Below are positions 1-7,242 of a stretch of DNA of 23,471 nucleotides, piece by piece. The notes beneath the pieces are model-generated. The model had not been told where the DNA came from, did not search any database, and was given only the letters and a program-made list of their open reading frames with translations. The translations under genes were made by a program, and so were the position numbers. Origin of the DNA: JBHIAG01 sp046758465 (GTDB lineage Bacteria > Acidobacteriota > Terriglobia > Acidiferrales > 2-02-FULL-67-57); assembly GCA_046758465.1 (NCBI GenBank), contig JBHIAG010000019.1:1-23471 (forward strand), read 5' to 3'. Every line of letters begins with the position of its first letter. The stretch's first letter is position 1.

Positions 1-62
1 GGGCTGGCGCTGAGAACGAGCAACAAAATTGTCACCAAGCCATTGCGCAACCAAGCTTTCAT
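1..62 (-). CDS. 5' end of a leftward secreted-protein gene (partial)
   Basis: Read leftward from an ATG at 62-60, the first 20 codons give MKAWLRNGLVTILLLVLSAS and run off the window. This is a typical Sec signal peptide start: two positive residues, then a hydrophobic core rich in L, V and I. A strong Shine-Dalgarno, AAGGAG, lies 8 nt upstream (plus-strand 71-76), which supports this start. The mature protein lies outside the window, so its function is unknown. The gene diverges from hflX across about 500 nt of non-coding DNA. Confidence 0.6.
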   Translation of the reverse strand, partial: MKAWLRNGLVTILLLVLSAS

Positions 63-562
63 TGGGTCCACTCCTTAGGTAGGCTTATAAGGTGCAGTAC
101 TTCCCTAGTCCCTGAGGGGCACAGACACAAAGGTAGCCAACTTCCCATCTCTGCTTTTTATGTTGCAATTTTATTTCCAAGCTCGAGGTAGGTACGGGGG
201 AAAGACATTGTCTTTGTTTTCTGGGGGATAGAGAGAGGGGTTTAGGCCCCGGCTCATAAGAGAATTTTGGCTCCTCTTTTTTTTGGTAAAAGGAGGGTGG
301 AATTCTATGGTTTTTGGTATCCATGGGGTATGATTTTTGCGCGTTGGGGGAGGCAATTCGGGGCGCGGAGGAGGCGGGCCCAAGCGTCGTTTTCCTCCCC
401 CGTATGGCCGTGATCTGCCGCCATATGCACACGGCGTGCCGCGAGAGGTCCCGTTGAACCTCTTGTATCGAGGGGGTAGGATTGGGGCCCGGAGTATAAT
501 CCTGGGTGCCGGGCTCGAGGCCAGAGGCAAAGCGAGAGCCTCGGGCAGAGACAGGAGAAAGG
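63..562. other. Divergent intergenic region upstream of hflX
   Basis: I see no convincing gene here. The left part (about 90-340) is visibly richer in A and T than the surrounding genes. It contains an AAGGAGG at 290-296 followed 10 nt later by an 8-codon ORF (ATG 307 to TGA 333). The right part, from about 340, is GC-rich and carries candidate promoter elements for hflX. The overlapping minus-strand reading frames have no recognisable protein signature. Confidence 0.5.
454..500 (+). promoter_or_regulatory. Candidate hflX promoter elements
   Basis: Two overlapping possibilities are visible. TTGAAC (454-459) and TAGGAT (477-482) are separated by exactly 17 nt. Downstream, a perfect TATAAT (495-500) stands without a good -35 box. 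Either would start transcription shortly before the hflX Shine-Dalgarno at 553-557. Confidence 0.35.
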
Positions 563-1822
563 ATGAAGCGGGTTGCTAGGGTGGAGCAAGGCGAGCAAGC
601 GCTGCTGGTCGGAGTCGCTCTGCCCGGCAGCGCACGGGTGGAAGAATCTTTGGATGAGTTGGGCGAGCTGGCGCGCAGCGCGGGTGCGCAGGTCTGGGGA
701 GAGGTAACGCAGACGCGTGCGCGACCCGATCCGGCCTACCTGGTTGGCCGCGGGAAGCTCACAGCGATTCGCGCCGCGCTCGCCGCTACCGGCGCCAACT
801 TGCTCATCTTCGACCAGAACCTGACGCCCACGCAGCAGCGCAACCTCGAGCAGGCCGTCGGCTGTCGCACTCTCGACCGCACGCAACTCATCCTGGATAT
901 CTTCGCGCGTCACGCGCGCTCGCACGAAGGCCAGTTGCAGGTGGAGCTGGCGCAGTTGAACTATCTGCTGCCGCGGCTGGCGGGCCGCGGGAGTGCGCTT
1001 TCGCGGCTGGGCGGCGGCATCGGCACGCGCGGCCCCGGCGAAACGCAACTGGAAACCGATCGCCGCCGCATTCGCTGGCGGCTGCGCAAAATCGCGGCTG
1101 CGCTGGAGGCCGTGCGGCGCCGGCGCGCGCAACAGCGCTCGGCGCGTCAGGCGGCCGCGCTCGCGACCCTGGCACTGGTCGGCTACACGAACAGCGGCAA
1201 ATCCACGCTGTTCAACGCACTAACGCAGGCCGACGTGCGCGTCTCGCAGAAGATGTTCGCCACGCTCGACCCCACCGTGCGCGCCTTGCGGCTAGCGCCG
1301 GGCCGGCCCGTGCTGCTGGCCGACACAGTCGGCTTCATCCGCGACCTACCCCCCGGCCTCATCGCTGCCTTCCGCGCCACCCTAGAAGAGGTGCAGGAAG
1401 CGGCCATACTCGTCCACGTGAGCGACATTTCCAATCCGCGCCACCCCGAACAGGATGCGGAGGTCGAAAAGGTCGTGGCCGAACTCGGCCTGGACGCCAA
1501 ACCCCGCGTGCGCGTCTTCAACAAGATAGACCGGCTGCCGGCGGCCGAGCGCACCCGGCTGCGCCGCCGCGACGCGAGCGTCTTTGTTTCGGCGCTGCGG
1601 GGTTGGGGCCTCGACGCGCTGCGCGAAGAGCTTGACCGCCGGCTGCCGGGCAACCGCCGCGTCCGCCTGCGCCTGGAACTTTCACCCGCCCAGGGGCGCA
1701 CCCTGGCCCTGCTGTACCGCCACGGACGGGTTTTCAGCCAGCGCTACCACGATGGACGCCTTAGCGTCGAAGCGGAGCTGCCCGAATCCCTCGCCCGCCA
1801 ATTGACCCGCCAGAAGAGCTGA
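563..1822 (+). CDS. hflX: GTPase HflX
   Basis: This is a ribosome-associated TRAFAC GTPase; in characterised bacteria HflX splits stalled or stressed ribosomes. The 419-residue protein has the HflX N-terminal domain (about residues 10-140, including the VGRGKL segment), the family linker GTRGPGETQLETDRRRI (153-170), then a G domain with G1 GYTNSGKS (207-214), G3 DTVG (254-257) and G4 NKID (320-323). A short C-terminal domain follows. I chose ATG 563 because AGGAG at 553-557 lies 5 nt upstream and the protein then begins like other HflX proteins. A GTG at 506 in the same frame would add 19 residues with no such signal. The gene stands alone, with non-coding DNA on both sides. Confidence 0.95.
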   Translation: MKRVARVEQGEQALLVGVALPGSARVEESLDELGELARSAGAQVWGEVTQTRARPDPAYLVGRGKLTAIRAALAATGANLLIFDQNLTPTQQRNLEQAVGCRTLDRTQLILDIFARHARSHEGQLQVELAQLNYLLPRLAGRGSALSRLGGGIGTRGPGETQLETDRRRIRWRLRKIAAALEAVRRRRAQQRSARQAAALATLALVGYTNSGKSTLFNALTQADVRVSQKMFATLDPTVRALRLAPGRPVLLADTVGFIRDLPPGLIAAFRATLEEVQEAAILVHVSDISNPRHPEQDAEVEKVVAELGLDAKPRVRVFNKIDRLPAAERTRLRRRDASVFVSALRGWGLDALREELDRRLPGNRRVRLRLELSPAQGRTLALLYRHGRVFSQRYHDGRLSVEAELPESLARQLTRQKS

Positions 1823-1893
1823 CGCCAGATGGGCTAACAAGTTGAACGGTCCGCTGGCAGGCTCAAAACCCGTCTCTACAGGGGTTTGCGGGG

Positions 1894-1914
1894 TGTGGAA
1901 AAATGTGTGGATAG
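1894..1914 (-). other. Pair of near-consensus DnaA-box-like sites
   Basis: TGTGGAAAA (1894-1902) and TGTGGATAG (1906-1914) each differ by one base from TGTGGATAA, the reverse complement of the standard DnaA box. They are 12 bp apart in the same orientation and are followed by AT-rich DNA with TAGCAAAT repeated at 1912-1919 and 1927-1934. Chance occurrence is possible, and no other origin features are visible. Confidence 0.25.
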
Positions 1915-2256
1915 CAAATTTATTGCTAGCAAATGAATTCGGTGCCCGACTGAAAACATTGCTATGTGCGTGCGGGAATGCGAAACAACCGCAATAGTAT
2001 CAATAGATTACCGAAGGCTCCCCGCTTGCTCCTTGCTGGCCCCCTGGGCGCCGGTCTCTGTGTCAGCTCCCCAGTTTTGCACAATTATGCGACAGCGCGA
2101 CTTGCCTCGATTCGCAAGCGAAGTCACAGCAGAACAATGACTTTTCGCCCGCGGAAGAGCATACCGGCGGCGCAGCTAACGACGGAGGCGTACCACCCGC
2201 TCTCACCCTTTTGGGCTCACGCTGGCATCTGACGGGGCCACCGGCTCGACGAAAGC

Positions 2257-2307
2257 GGGGCACGCGCCCAGACCGCCCCAAGCGGTGCTGCCACAGGCGC
2301 GTGCCCC
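2257..2307. repeat. Compound inverted repeat, 12-bp perfect outer stem
   Basis: The left arm GGGGCACGCGCC (2257-2268) is perfectly complementary to the right arm GGCGCGTGCCCC (2296-2307). The loop holds a second hairpin, ACCGC (2272-2276) with GCGGT (2282-2286). No T-run follows on either strand, so it is not a simple terminator. It looks like a REP-type element or a structured RNA. Confidence 0.6.
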
Positions 2308-2334
2308 ATAATATTTCCGAGGTGGCTCGGGGAT

Positions 2335-2373
2335 TCCCCGCCGGAAGGCAGGCTATCCCCGCCGGAAGGCAGG
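2335..2373. repeat. Two tandem copies of an 18-nt repeat (21-nt period)
   Basis: TCCCCGCCGGAAGGCAGG occurs at 2335-2352 and again, identically, at 2356-2373, separated by CTA. The unit resembles half of the GCCTGCC-type palindromes found elsewhere in the window. The second copy ends one base before the -35 box of the downstream gene. Confidence 0.8.
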
Positions 2374-2374
2374 T

Positions 2375-2403
2375 TTGACCCTTGCGGGAGGCTGTGAAAT
2401 AAT
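2375..2403 (+). promoter_or_regulatory. Promoter of the TPR gene
   Basis: TTGACC (2375-2380) and AATAAT (2398-2403) each match the sigma-70 consensus at five of six positions and are separated by exactly 17 nt. Transcription would start near 2410, about 30 nt before the ATG at 2442. Confidence 0.65.
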
Positions 2404-2441
2404 CGAAGCTTTGTTGCCCAACCTGGAGAAGCGCTAGAGCG

Positions 2442-4517
2442 ATGAAACCCTTCGGCCGCCAGCTTGCCCTCGCGGCTCTCCTCACACTGGGGGCCGCACC
2501 GCTGGCCCTCGCCCAGGTGCCCACGGCCACGCCGCCCGCACCGGCTGAGCAACAGGTCCGGGACGAGGCGCGCACCCAGGCCTACTACCACTACTCGCTG
2601 GGTCAGCTCTACGAGGCCCTGGCGGGGGTCAGCCACCGCCGCGACTACCTCACGCGCGCCATCGAGGAATTTAAAAAGGCCCTCTACTACGACCCCGACT
2701 CACCCTACCTCACCGTCCGCCTCGCGGAGGCCTACCACCGCAGCGGCCGCATCCGCCAGGCTGTCCTGGAAGCTGAGGAACTCCTGAAGACTGACCCGGA
2801 CAACCTCCCCGCCCGTCGCCTGCTGGCACGCATTTATGTCCAGACCCTGGGCGAATTGCCACGCTCCCAAACTGACCAGAGCACGAAGCGCACGCTGGAA
2901 CTCGCCATCGAACAGCACGAAGCCATCGTCCGCCTCGCCCCCCACGATATCGAGTCGCGGCTCTTGCTCGCCCGCCTCTACAGCCTGAACAACCAGTGGG
3001 ACCAAGCCGAGGCCACGCTCAAGGAAGTGCTGGCCGCCGAGCCCCGCTCCGAGCAAGCGCTGACGGCACTAGCCCAGCTCTACACCGACCAGGGCGACTA
3101 CACCCGCGCCATCGCCTTGCTGAAGGAGGTCACCGCCGCGGAGCCCTCGAGCGAACTGCTGGCCGCCCTGGCTTACGCCTATGAACAGGCACAGGACCCG
3201 GACAACGCGAGCGCCATCTACCAGCGCGCCCGCGACCTGGATCCCAACAATGCCGAGCTGCGCGGCCGCCTAGCGCAGTCCCTGCTCAACGCCGCCCGCT
3301 ACGACGAGGCAATCGCCGAATTCCAGGCCTTGACCCGCCTCCGGCCCAACGACTTCAACGCCCACTTGCGCCTGGCGCAGCTCTACCGCCGCCGGGGCCA
3401 GTTCGACCAGGCCACCGCCTACCTGGCCCGGGCGCAGGAAATCGCTCCCGACAACCCGGAGGTGGCATTCAACCGGGCGCTGCTCTACGAGGCCGAAGGG
3501 AAATTTTCCCAAGCCGTCGAAGTGCTCTCGGACCTCGTGGCCTCGATCACCCGTGCCGGCGGCACCTACAATCCCTCGGAACGCCGCACCCGCCTCATTC
3601 TCCTGGAACAGCTCGCCCTGCTCCACCGCCGCCTAGAGAATTTCGACGCCGCAGTCGAAACCTTCGAACTGGTGCTCGAGCTGGGCGAGGAGAACGCCAC
3701 CCGCGCCTACAGCCAAATCATCGAGACCTTGCGCCAGGCCCGCGACCTCGATGCCGCCATCCAACGCGCCCGCGAAGTCCGCACGCGTTTCCCCGACGTC
3801 ACCCTCTTCGCCCTGCAACTGGCCACCCTGCTGGGTGACCGCGGCAGGCTCGGCGAGGCGGTCGCGCTCGCCCGCAGCCTGCTCGGCGGCCAGCCCGAAG
3901 ACCGCGAAGTCCATTTGGCCCTGGCACAAATCTACGAGCGCAACAAACGTTATGCGGACGCCGAACAGGCCATGGACGCCGCCGACGAACTCTCCCGCGA
4001 ACCCAGCGAACGCGAGTACGTGCACTTCCTGCGCGGCGCCATCTACGAGCGGCAGAAAAAATACGACTTGGCGGAGGGGGAATTTCGCAAAGTCCTGGAG
4101 ACAAACCCTAGGCACGCCCTCACCCTGAACTACCTGGGCTATATGTTGGCCGACCGCGGCGTCGAGCTCGAGGAGTCGGTCGAGCTGGTCAAGCGCGCCC
4201 TCGCTCTTGATCCCTACAACGGCGCCTACCTCGACAGCCTGGGGTGGGCCTACTACCGCCTGGGCAAGCTCGACCTGGCCGAGGACTACCTCCGCAAAGC
4301 CGTCGCGCGCACCCGCCGCGACCCCACCATCCACGACCACCTCGGCGACCTCTACGAACACACCGGCCGACTCGAGCTCGCGCAAATCCACTGGGAACGC
4401 GCCCGGGCCGAGTGGAAGCGCGTGCCGAAGACGGAGTTTGACCCCGACGCCTTTGCCAAACTCGAGGCCAAGCTCCGCGCCCTGAGAGCTCGTCGGGCCA
4501 ATCCCACCCAGCGCTAG
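2442..4517 (+). CDS. Secreted tetratricopeptide repeat protein
   Basis: This 691-residue protein starts with a Sec signal peptide (about residues 1-24, ending ALA before QVPTA). The rest is almost entirely TPR repeats of about 34 residues with the usual W/L-G-Y-A-P spacing. The C-terminal quarter has the conserved run LNYLGYMLADRG, then LDSLGWAYYRLGK, then DHLGDLYEHTGR, which is common in secreted TPR proteins of Acidobacteriota and Proteobacteria. TPR arrays bind other proteins, so a scaffold role at the cell envelope is likely, but no partner can be named. GGAGAA lies 11 nt before the ATG. The good promoter at 2375-2403 suggests independent transcription, perhaps reading on into ispE, which begins 31 nt after the stop. 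Confidence 0.85.
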   Translation: MKPFGRQLALAALLTLGAAPLALAQVPTATPPAPAEQQVRDEARTQAYYHYSLGQLYEALAGVSHRRDYLTRAIEEFKKALYYDPDSPYLTVRLAEAYHRSGRIRQAVLEAEELLKTDPDNLPARRLLARIYVQTLGELPRSQTDQSTKRTLELAIEQHEAIVRLAPHDIESRLLLARLYSLNNQWDQAEATLKEVLAAEPRSEQALTALAQLYTDQGDYTRAIALLKEVTAAEPSSELLAALAYAYEQAQDPDNASAIYQRARDLDPNNAELRGRLAQSLLNAARYDEAIAEFQALTRLRPNDFNAHLRLAQLYRRRGQFDQATAYLARAQEIAPDNPEVAFNRALLYEAEGKFSQAVEVLSDLVASITRAGGTYNPSERRTRLILLEQLALLHRRLENFDAAVETFELVLELGEENATRAYSQIIETLRQARDLDAAIQRAREVRTRFPDVTLFALQLATLLGDRGRLGEAVALARSLLGGQPEDREVHLALAQIYERNKRYADAEQAMDAADELSREPSEREYVHFLRGAIYERQKKYDLAEGEFRKVLETNPRHALTLNYLGYMLADRGVELEESVELVKRALALDPYNGAYLDSLGWAYYRLGKLDLAEDYLRKAVARTRRDPTIHDHLGDLYEHTGRLELAQIHWERARAEWKRVPKTEFDPDAFAKLEAKLRALRARRANPTQR

Positions 4518-4548
4518 GCCCGCGCCTGTGCCCCGCGCCAGCTTCCGG

Positions 4549-5448
4549 ATGAACGACTGGCTGCGACTCCCCGCCTTCGCCAAGATCAATCTCGGCCTGG
4601 AACTCCTCGGCCGCCGCTCCGACGGCTACTGGGAGATTGCCACCTTCTACCAGACCGTCGGCCTCTGCGATCGCCTCCGTCTGCGACTGCGCCGCGCCGC
4701 GGACATCCGCCTGCGCGTCGAACCCGCGGCCCTGCCCGCCGACAGCCGCAACCTGGTTTGGCGCGCCCTGGCACTGGCCCGGCGACGCTTTGGCATCCGG
4801 CAGGGCGTCGAGGTGGAACTGAAAAAAAACATTCCCGTGGCGCGGGGCCTGGGTGGCGGCTCGAGCGACGCCGCGGCGGCGCTGATCGGGTTGTTACGGC
4901 TGGTGCGCCGCCAGGTGGAGCTCACTGAACTCGCCCGGCTGGGCGCGCGCCTCGGTGCCGACGCCCCTTTCTTCTTCCTGGGGGGCCGCGCGCTGGGCGT
5001 GGGGCGCGGGGATGAGGTCTATGCCCTGGATGACCTGCCGAAAACCTACTGCCTTCTGGTCTGCCCGGCACAAGCCATCCCCACCCGTCGGGCCTATGCT
5101 TGGGTTCCGAGCGTGTCGGGATTGACACTGCGCCGCCGCGCCTCTATCCTATGCGGCTCTTCTCGCATGCCCGGATGCCCCTGGGGGATGGGAAATGACT
5201 TTGAAGCGGTTGTCTTCCCCCGCTTTCCGGAACTTGCTAGAATAAAGCGCCAACTCGCAGCGGGGGGCGCGCAGGTGACGGCACTGAGCGGAAGCGGTTC
5301 CACGGTGTTTGGACTATTTCGCCAGCGTGCTGCGGTGCTGCAGGCGCGGCGGCGCTGCCCGGCGGGCGCAACGGTTTTGCTCACCGAAACGCTTTCGCGG
5401 GCGCGCTACGCCCGGGCTTTGGGCTTTTGGGGAGTCGTCCAGTGGTAG
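4549..5448 (+). CDS. ispE: 4-diphosphocytidyl-2-C-methyl-D-erythritol kinase
   Basis: IspE phosphorylates CDP-methylerythritol, the fourth step of the MEP isoprenoid pathway; ispD and ispF for the flanking steps lie 10 kb downstream. GHMP kinase motifs are clear: AKINLGLELLGRRSDGY near the N-terminus, the ATP-binding ARGLGGGSSDAA, the catalytic-Asp region GADAPFF and the C-terminal SGSGSTVFGLF. The start is taken at ATG 4549, giving 299 residues; a GTG at 4528 in frame would add seven. Neither has a clear ribosome binding site. The position after DGY, normally His in DGYHE, is Trp here (codon TGG). The stop codon TAG (5446-5448) lies inside the tRNA-Gln gene, so the last seven codons overlap it. 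Confidence 0.93.
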   Translation: MNDWLRLPAFAKINLGLELLGRRSDGYWEIATFYQTVGLCDRLRLRLRRAADIRLRVEPAALPADSRNLVWRALALARRRFGIRQGVEVELKKNIPVARGLGGGSSDAAAALIGLLRLVRRQVELTELARLGARLGADAPFFFLGGRALGVGRGDEVYALDDLPKTYCLLVCPAQAIPTRRAYAWVPSVSGLTLRRRASILCGSSRMPGCPWGMGNDFEAVVFPRFPELARIKRQLAAGGAQVTALSGSGSTVFGLFRQRAAVLQARRRCPAGATVLLTETLSRARYARALGFWGVVQW

Positions 5449-5501
5449 GACATCTGCCTTTGGAGCAGAAGACCTAGGTTCGAATCCTAGCTCCCCAGCC
5501 A
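5428..5501 (+). tRNA. tRNA-Gln (anticodon TTG)
   Basis: The full cloverleaf can be drawn. The acceptor stem is TGGGGAG with CTCCCCA, the D stem GTCC with GGAC, and the anticodon stem TCTGC with GCAGA around the loop CTTTGGA (anticodon TTG). The T stem is CTAGG with CCTAG around TTCGAAT. The discriminator base is G, followed by an encoded CCA (5499-5501). Its first 21 nt overlap the 3' end of ispE. No separate promoter is evident inside ispE, so it may be processed from an ispE-prs transcript. Confidence 0.97.
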
Positions 5502-5536
5502 ACCCGCCCGCAGCGGGTGAGCCAACTGGAGGCAAC

Positions 5537-6481
5537 GTGGACCTAGATCGGCTGAAAATTTTTAGTGGCAGCGCCAATCAGCCGCTGGCCGAGGCGATCT
5601 GCCGCCAACTGGAGGTGTCGCTGGGCGAGGCGATTCTCGGCAAGTTCAGCGATGGGGAAACCTATTTTCAGGTGCTGGAGAACGTGCGCGGCGCCGATGT
5701 CTTCGTGGTGCAACCAACCTCGCACCCGGTGGACTCCCATCTGATGGAACTGCTCCTGATGGTGGACGCCTTCAAGCGCGCCTCGGCCGCCCGCATCACC
5801 GCCGTGATTTCCTACTACGGGTACGCGCGCCAGGATCGCAAGGACAAGCCGCGCGTCCCCATCTCGGCCAAGCTCGTGGCCGATTTGATTGCCACCGCCG
5901 GCACCAGCCGCGTCCTCACCCTCGACCTTCACGCCCCCCAGATCCAGGGCTACTTCGATATCCCGGTTGATCACCTCTACGCCACCCCGGTGATGCTCGA
6001 CTACTTCCAGGAGAAAGGCTTCGCCGACCTCACCATCGTCGCCCCGGACGCCGGCGGGGTGGAACGCGCCCGCTTTTTCGCCAAGAAGGTGGACACGCCG
6101 CTGGCCATCGTCGATAAACGCCGCGTGGATGTGGATGTAGCCGAGTTGATGAACGTGATTGGCGAGGTGGAAGGTCGCACCACCCTCATCATTGACGACC
6201 TGGTGGACACCGCCGGCACGCTCGTGAAAACCGCCGAAGCCTTACTGGAGCGCGGTGCCCGCAGCGTCTACGCCGCCTGCACCCACCCGGTTCTGTCCGG
6301 CCCGGCGGTGCAGCGCATTTGCGACTCCCCGATGAAAGAGCTGGTGGTGACGAACTCGATTCCGGTGAACTCAGAAGCCGAGGCCTGCCGCCAGATTATC
6401 GTCTTGAGCGTGGCGCCCTTGCTCGCCCGCGCCATCCGCTCGATTCACGAAGAGAGTTCGGTGAGTACGTTGTTCGTCTAG
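5537..6481 (+). CDS. prs: Ribose-phosphate pyrophosphokinase (PRPP synthetase)
   Basis: Prs makes PRPP from ribose 5-phosphate and ATP, feeding purine, pyrimidine, His, Trp and NAD synthesis. The 314-residue protein has the expected length and order: KIFSGSANQPLA at the start, the FSDGE loop, the ATP-site segment YYGYARQDRK (93-102), LDLHAPQIQGYFDIPVDHLYA, the PDAGGVERAR loop and the PRPP-binding IIDDLVDTAGT (218-228). I chose GTG 5537 because GGAGG (5528-5532) sits just upstream and the protein then begins like other Prs proteins. The open frame continues upstream, but that would read through the tRNA. The gene is followed after 40 nt by rplY. Confidence 0.95.
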   Translation: MDLDRLKIFSGSANQPLAEAICRQLEVSLGEAILGKFSDGETYFQVLENVRGADVFVVQPTSHPVDSHLMELLLMVDAFKRASAARITAVISYYGYARQDRKDKPRVPISAKLVADLIATAGTSRVLTLDLHAPQIQGYFDIPVDHLYATPVMLDYFQEKGFADLTIVAPDAGGVERARFFAKKVDTPLAIVDKRRVDVDVAELMNVIGEVEGRTTLIIDDLVDTAGTLVKTAEALLERGARSVYAACTHPVLSGPAVQRICDSPMKELVVTNSIPVNSEAEACRQIIVLSVAPLLARAIRSIHEESSVSTLFV

Positions 6482-6521
6482 CGAGCGCGGCCGCCGGCTG
6501 GCAAAGCCAGAGGAGAGAAAG

Positions 6522-7232
6522 ATGGAAGCCATGATTGTGGTTGAAGCGCAAGCCCGCGAAGCCCGGGGCAAGAACGCGGCCCGGCGGCTGCGCCGTGCCG
6601 GCCAGCTCCCTGCCGTCGTCTACGGCGGCCAGAAGCCACCGCTCGCGCTCACGGTCGATCCGCGCGCGGTGGAAAAGGTTCTGCGCTCCGAGGCCGGCCA
6701 CAACGCCGTCTTCGCCTTGCAGATCAAAGGCCACGGCAAAACCTCCGCCATGATCAAAGATTGGCAGTACGAACCCGCGAAGGAGCAACTCCTGCACGTC
6801 GACTTCATGCGTATCGCCCTCGATGTGCGCCTGAAAGTGAAGGTGCCGGTGCTGGCCGTGGGCGAGCCGGTGGGCGTCAAGCAGCAGGGCGGGTTGCTGG
6901 AATACATCACCCGTGAGATTGAGATTGAGAGTTTGCCGGCCAACATTCCCGACCACTTCACGATTGACGTGAGCGAACTCAAAATCGGCCAGAGCGCGCG
7001 TGTGGGCGATTTGAAGGCCGACCGCCGCTACCGCGTGCTCACAGACGTGGATCGCGTCATCGCCCACATCATCGCACCCAAAGGCGTCGAGGAAGAGAAG
7101 CCGGCCGAAGAGGTCGCAGTGGCCGAGCCGGCGGAGGCAGCGGAGCCCGAAGTCATCCGTAAAGGCAAGGCGGAAGAAGCCGAGGGGAAAGCAGCGGGCG
7201 AGCCCGAACCCACCGCGAAGAAGAAGGAGTAG
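6522..7232 (+). CDS. rplY: 50S ribosomal protein L25, long CTC form
   Basis: L25 binds 5S rRNA in the large subunit; long forms, named CTC after the general stress protein, carry an extra C-terminal domain. The 236-residue protein has the N-terminal 5S-binding domain (about 5-95: AREARGKNAARRLRRAGQLPAVVYGG, then the HVDF strand) and the second beta domain (about 100-185). An Ala/Glu/Lys-rich tail of about 50 residues follows that looks disordered. AGGAGA lies before the ATG at 6522; a second ATG three codons later is also possible. It forms a tight run with prs upstream and pth 10 nt downstream, a common pairing. Confidence 0.93.
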   Translation: MEAMIVVEAQAREARGKNAARRLRRAGQLPAVVYGGQKPPLALTVDPRAVEKVLRSEAGHNAVFALQIKGHGKTSAMIKDWQYEPAKEQLLHVDFMRIALDVRLKVKVPVLAVGEPVGVKQQGGLLEYITREIEIESLPANIPDHFTIDVSELKIGQSARVGDLKADRRYRVLTDVDRVIAHIIAPKGVEEEKPAEEVAVAEPAEAAEPEVIRKGKAEEAEGKAAGEPEPTAKKKE

Positions 7233-7242
7233 CGGGGCCGGT

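Larger units (their letters stand above)
1823..2441. other. Intergenic region between hflX and the TPR gene
   Basis: No convincing gene is present in this 619-nt stretch. It holds a pair of DnaA-box-like sequences (1894-1914) next to an AT-rich patch, a long compound hairpin (2257-2307), a 21-nt tandem repeat (2335-2373) and a good promoter for the downstream gene (2375-2403). Short reading frames cross it on both strands but look unlike proteins and lack ribosome binding sites. Confidence 0.55.

Noticed and set aside
85..432. 115-residue minus-strand frame before hflX
   Set aside because: It has no ribosome binding site or recognisable composition and overlaps competing frames in both directions.
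5309..5536. Upstream extension of prs to a start at 5309
   Set aside because: It would read through the tRNA-Gln gene and add residues unlike any PRPP synthetase; GTG 5537 has a ribosome binding site.
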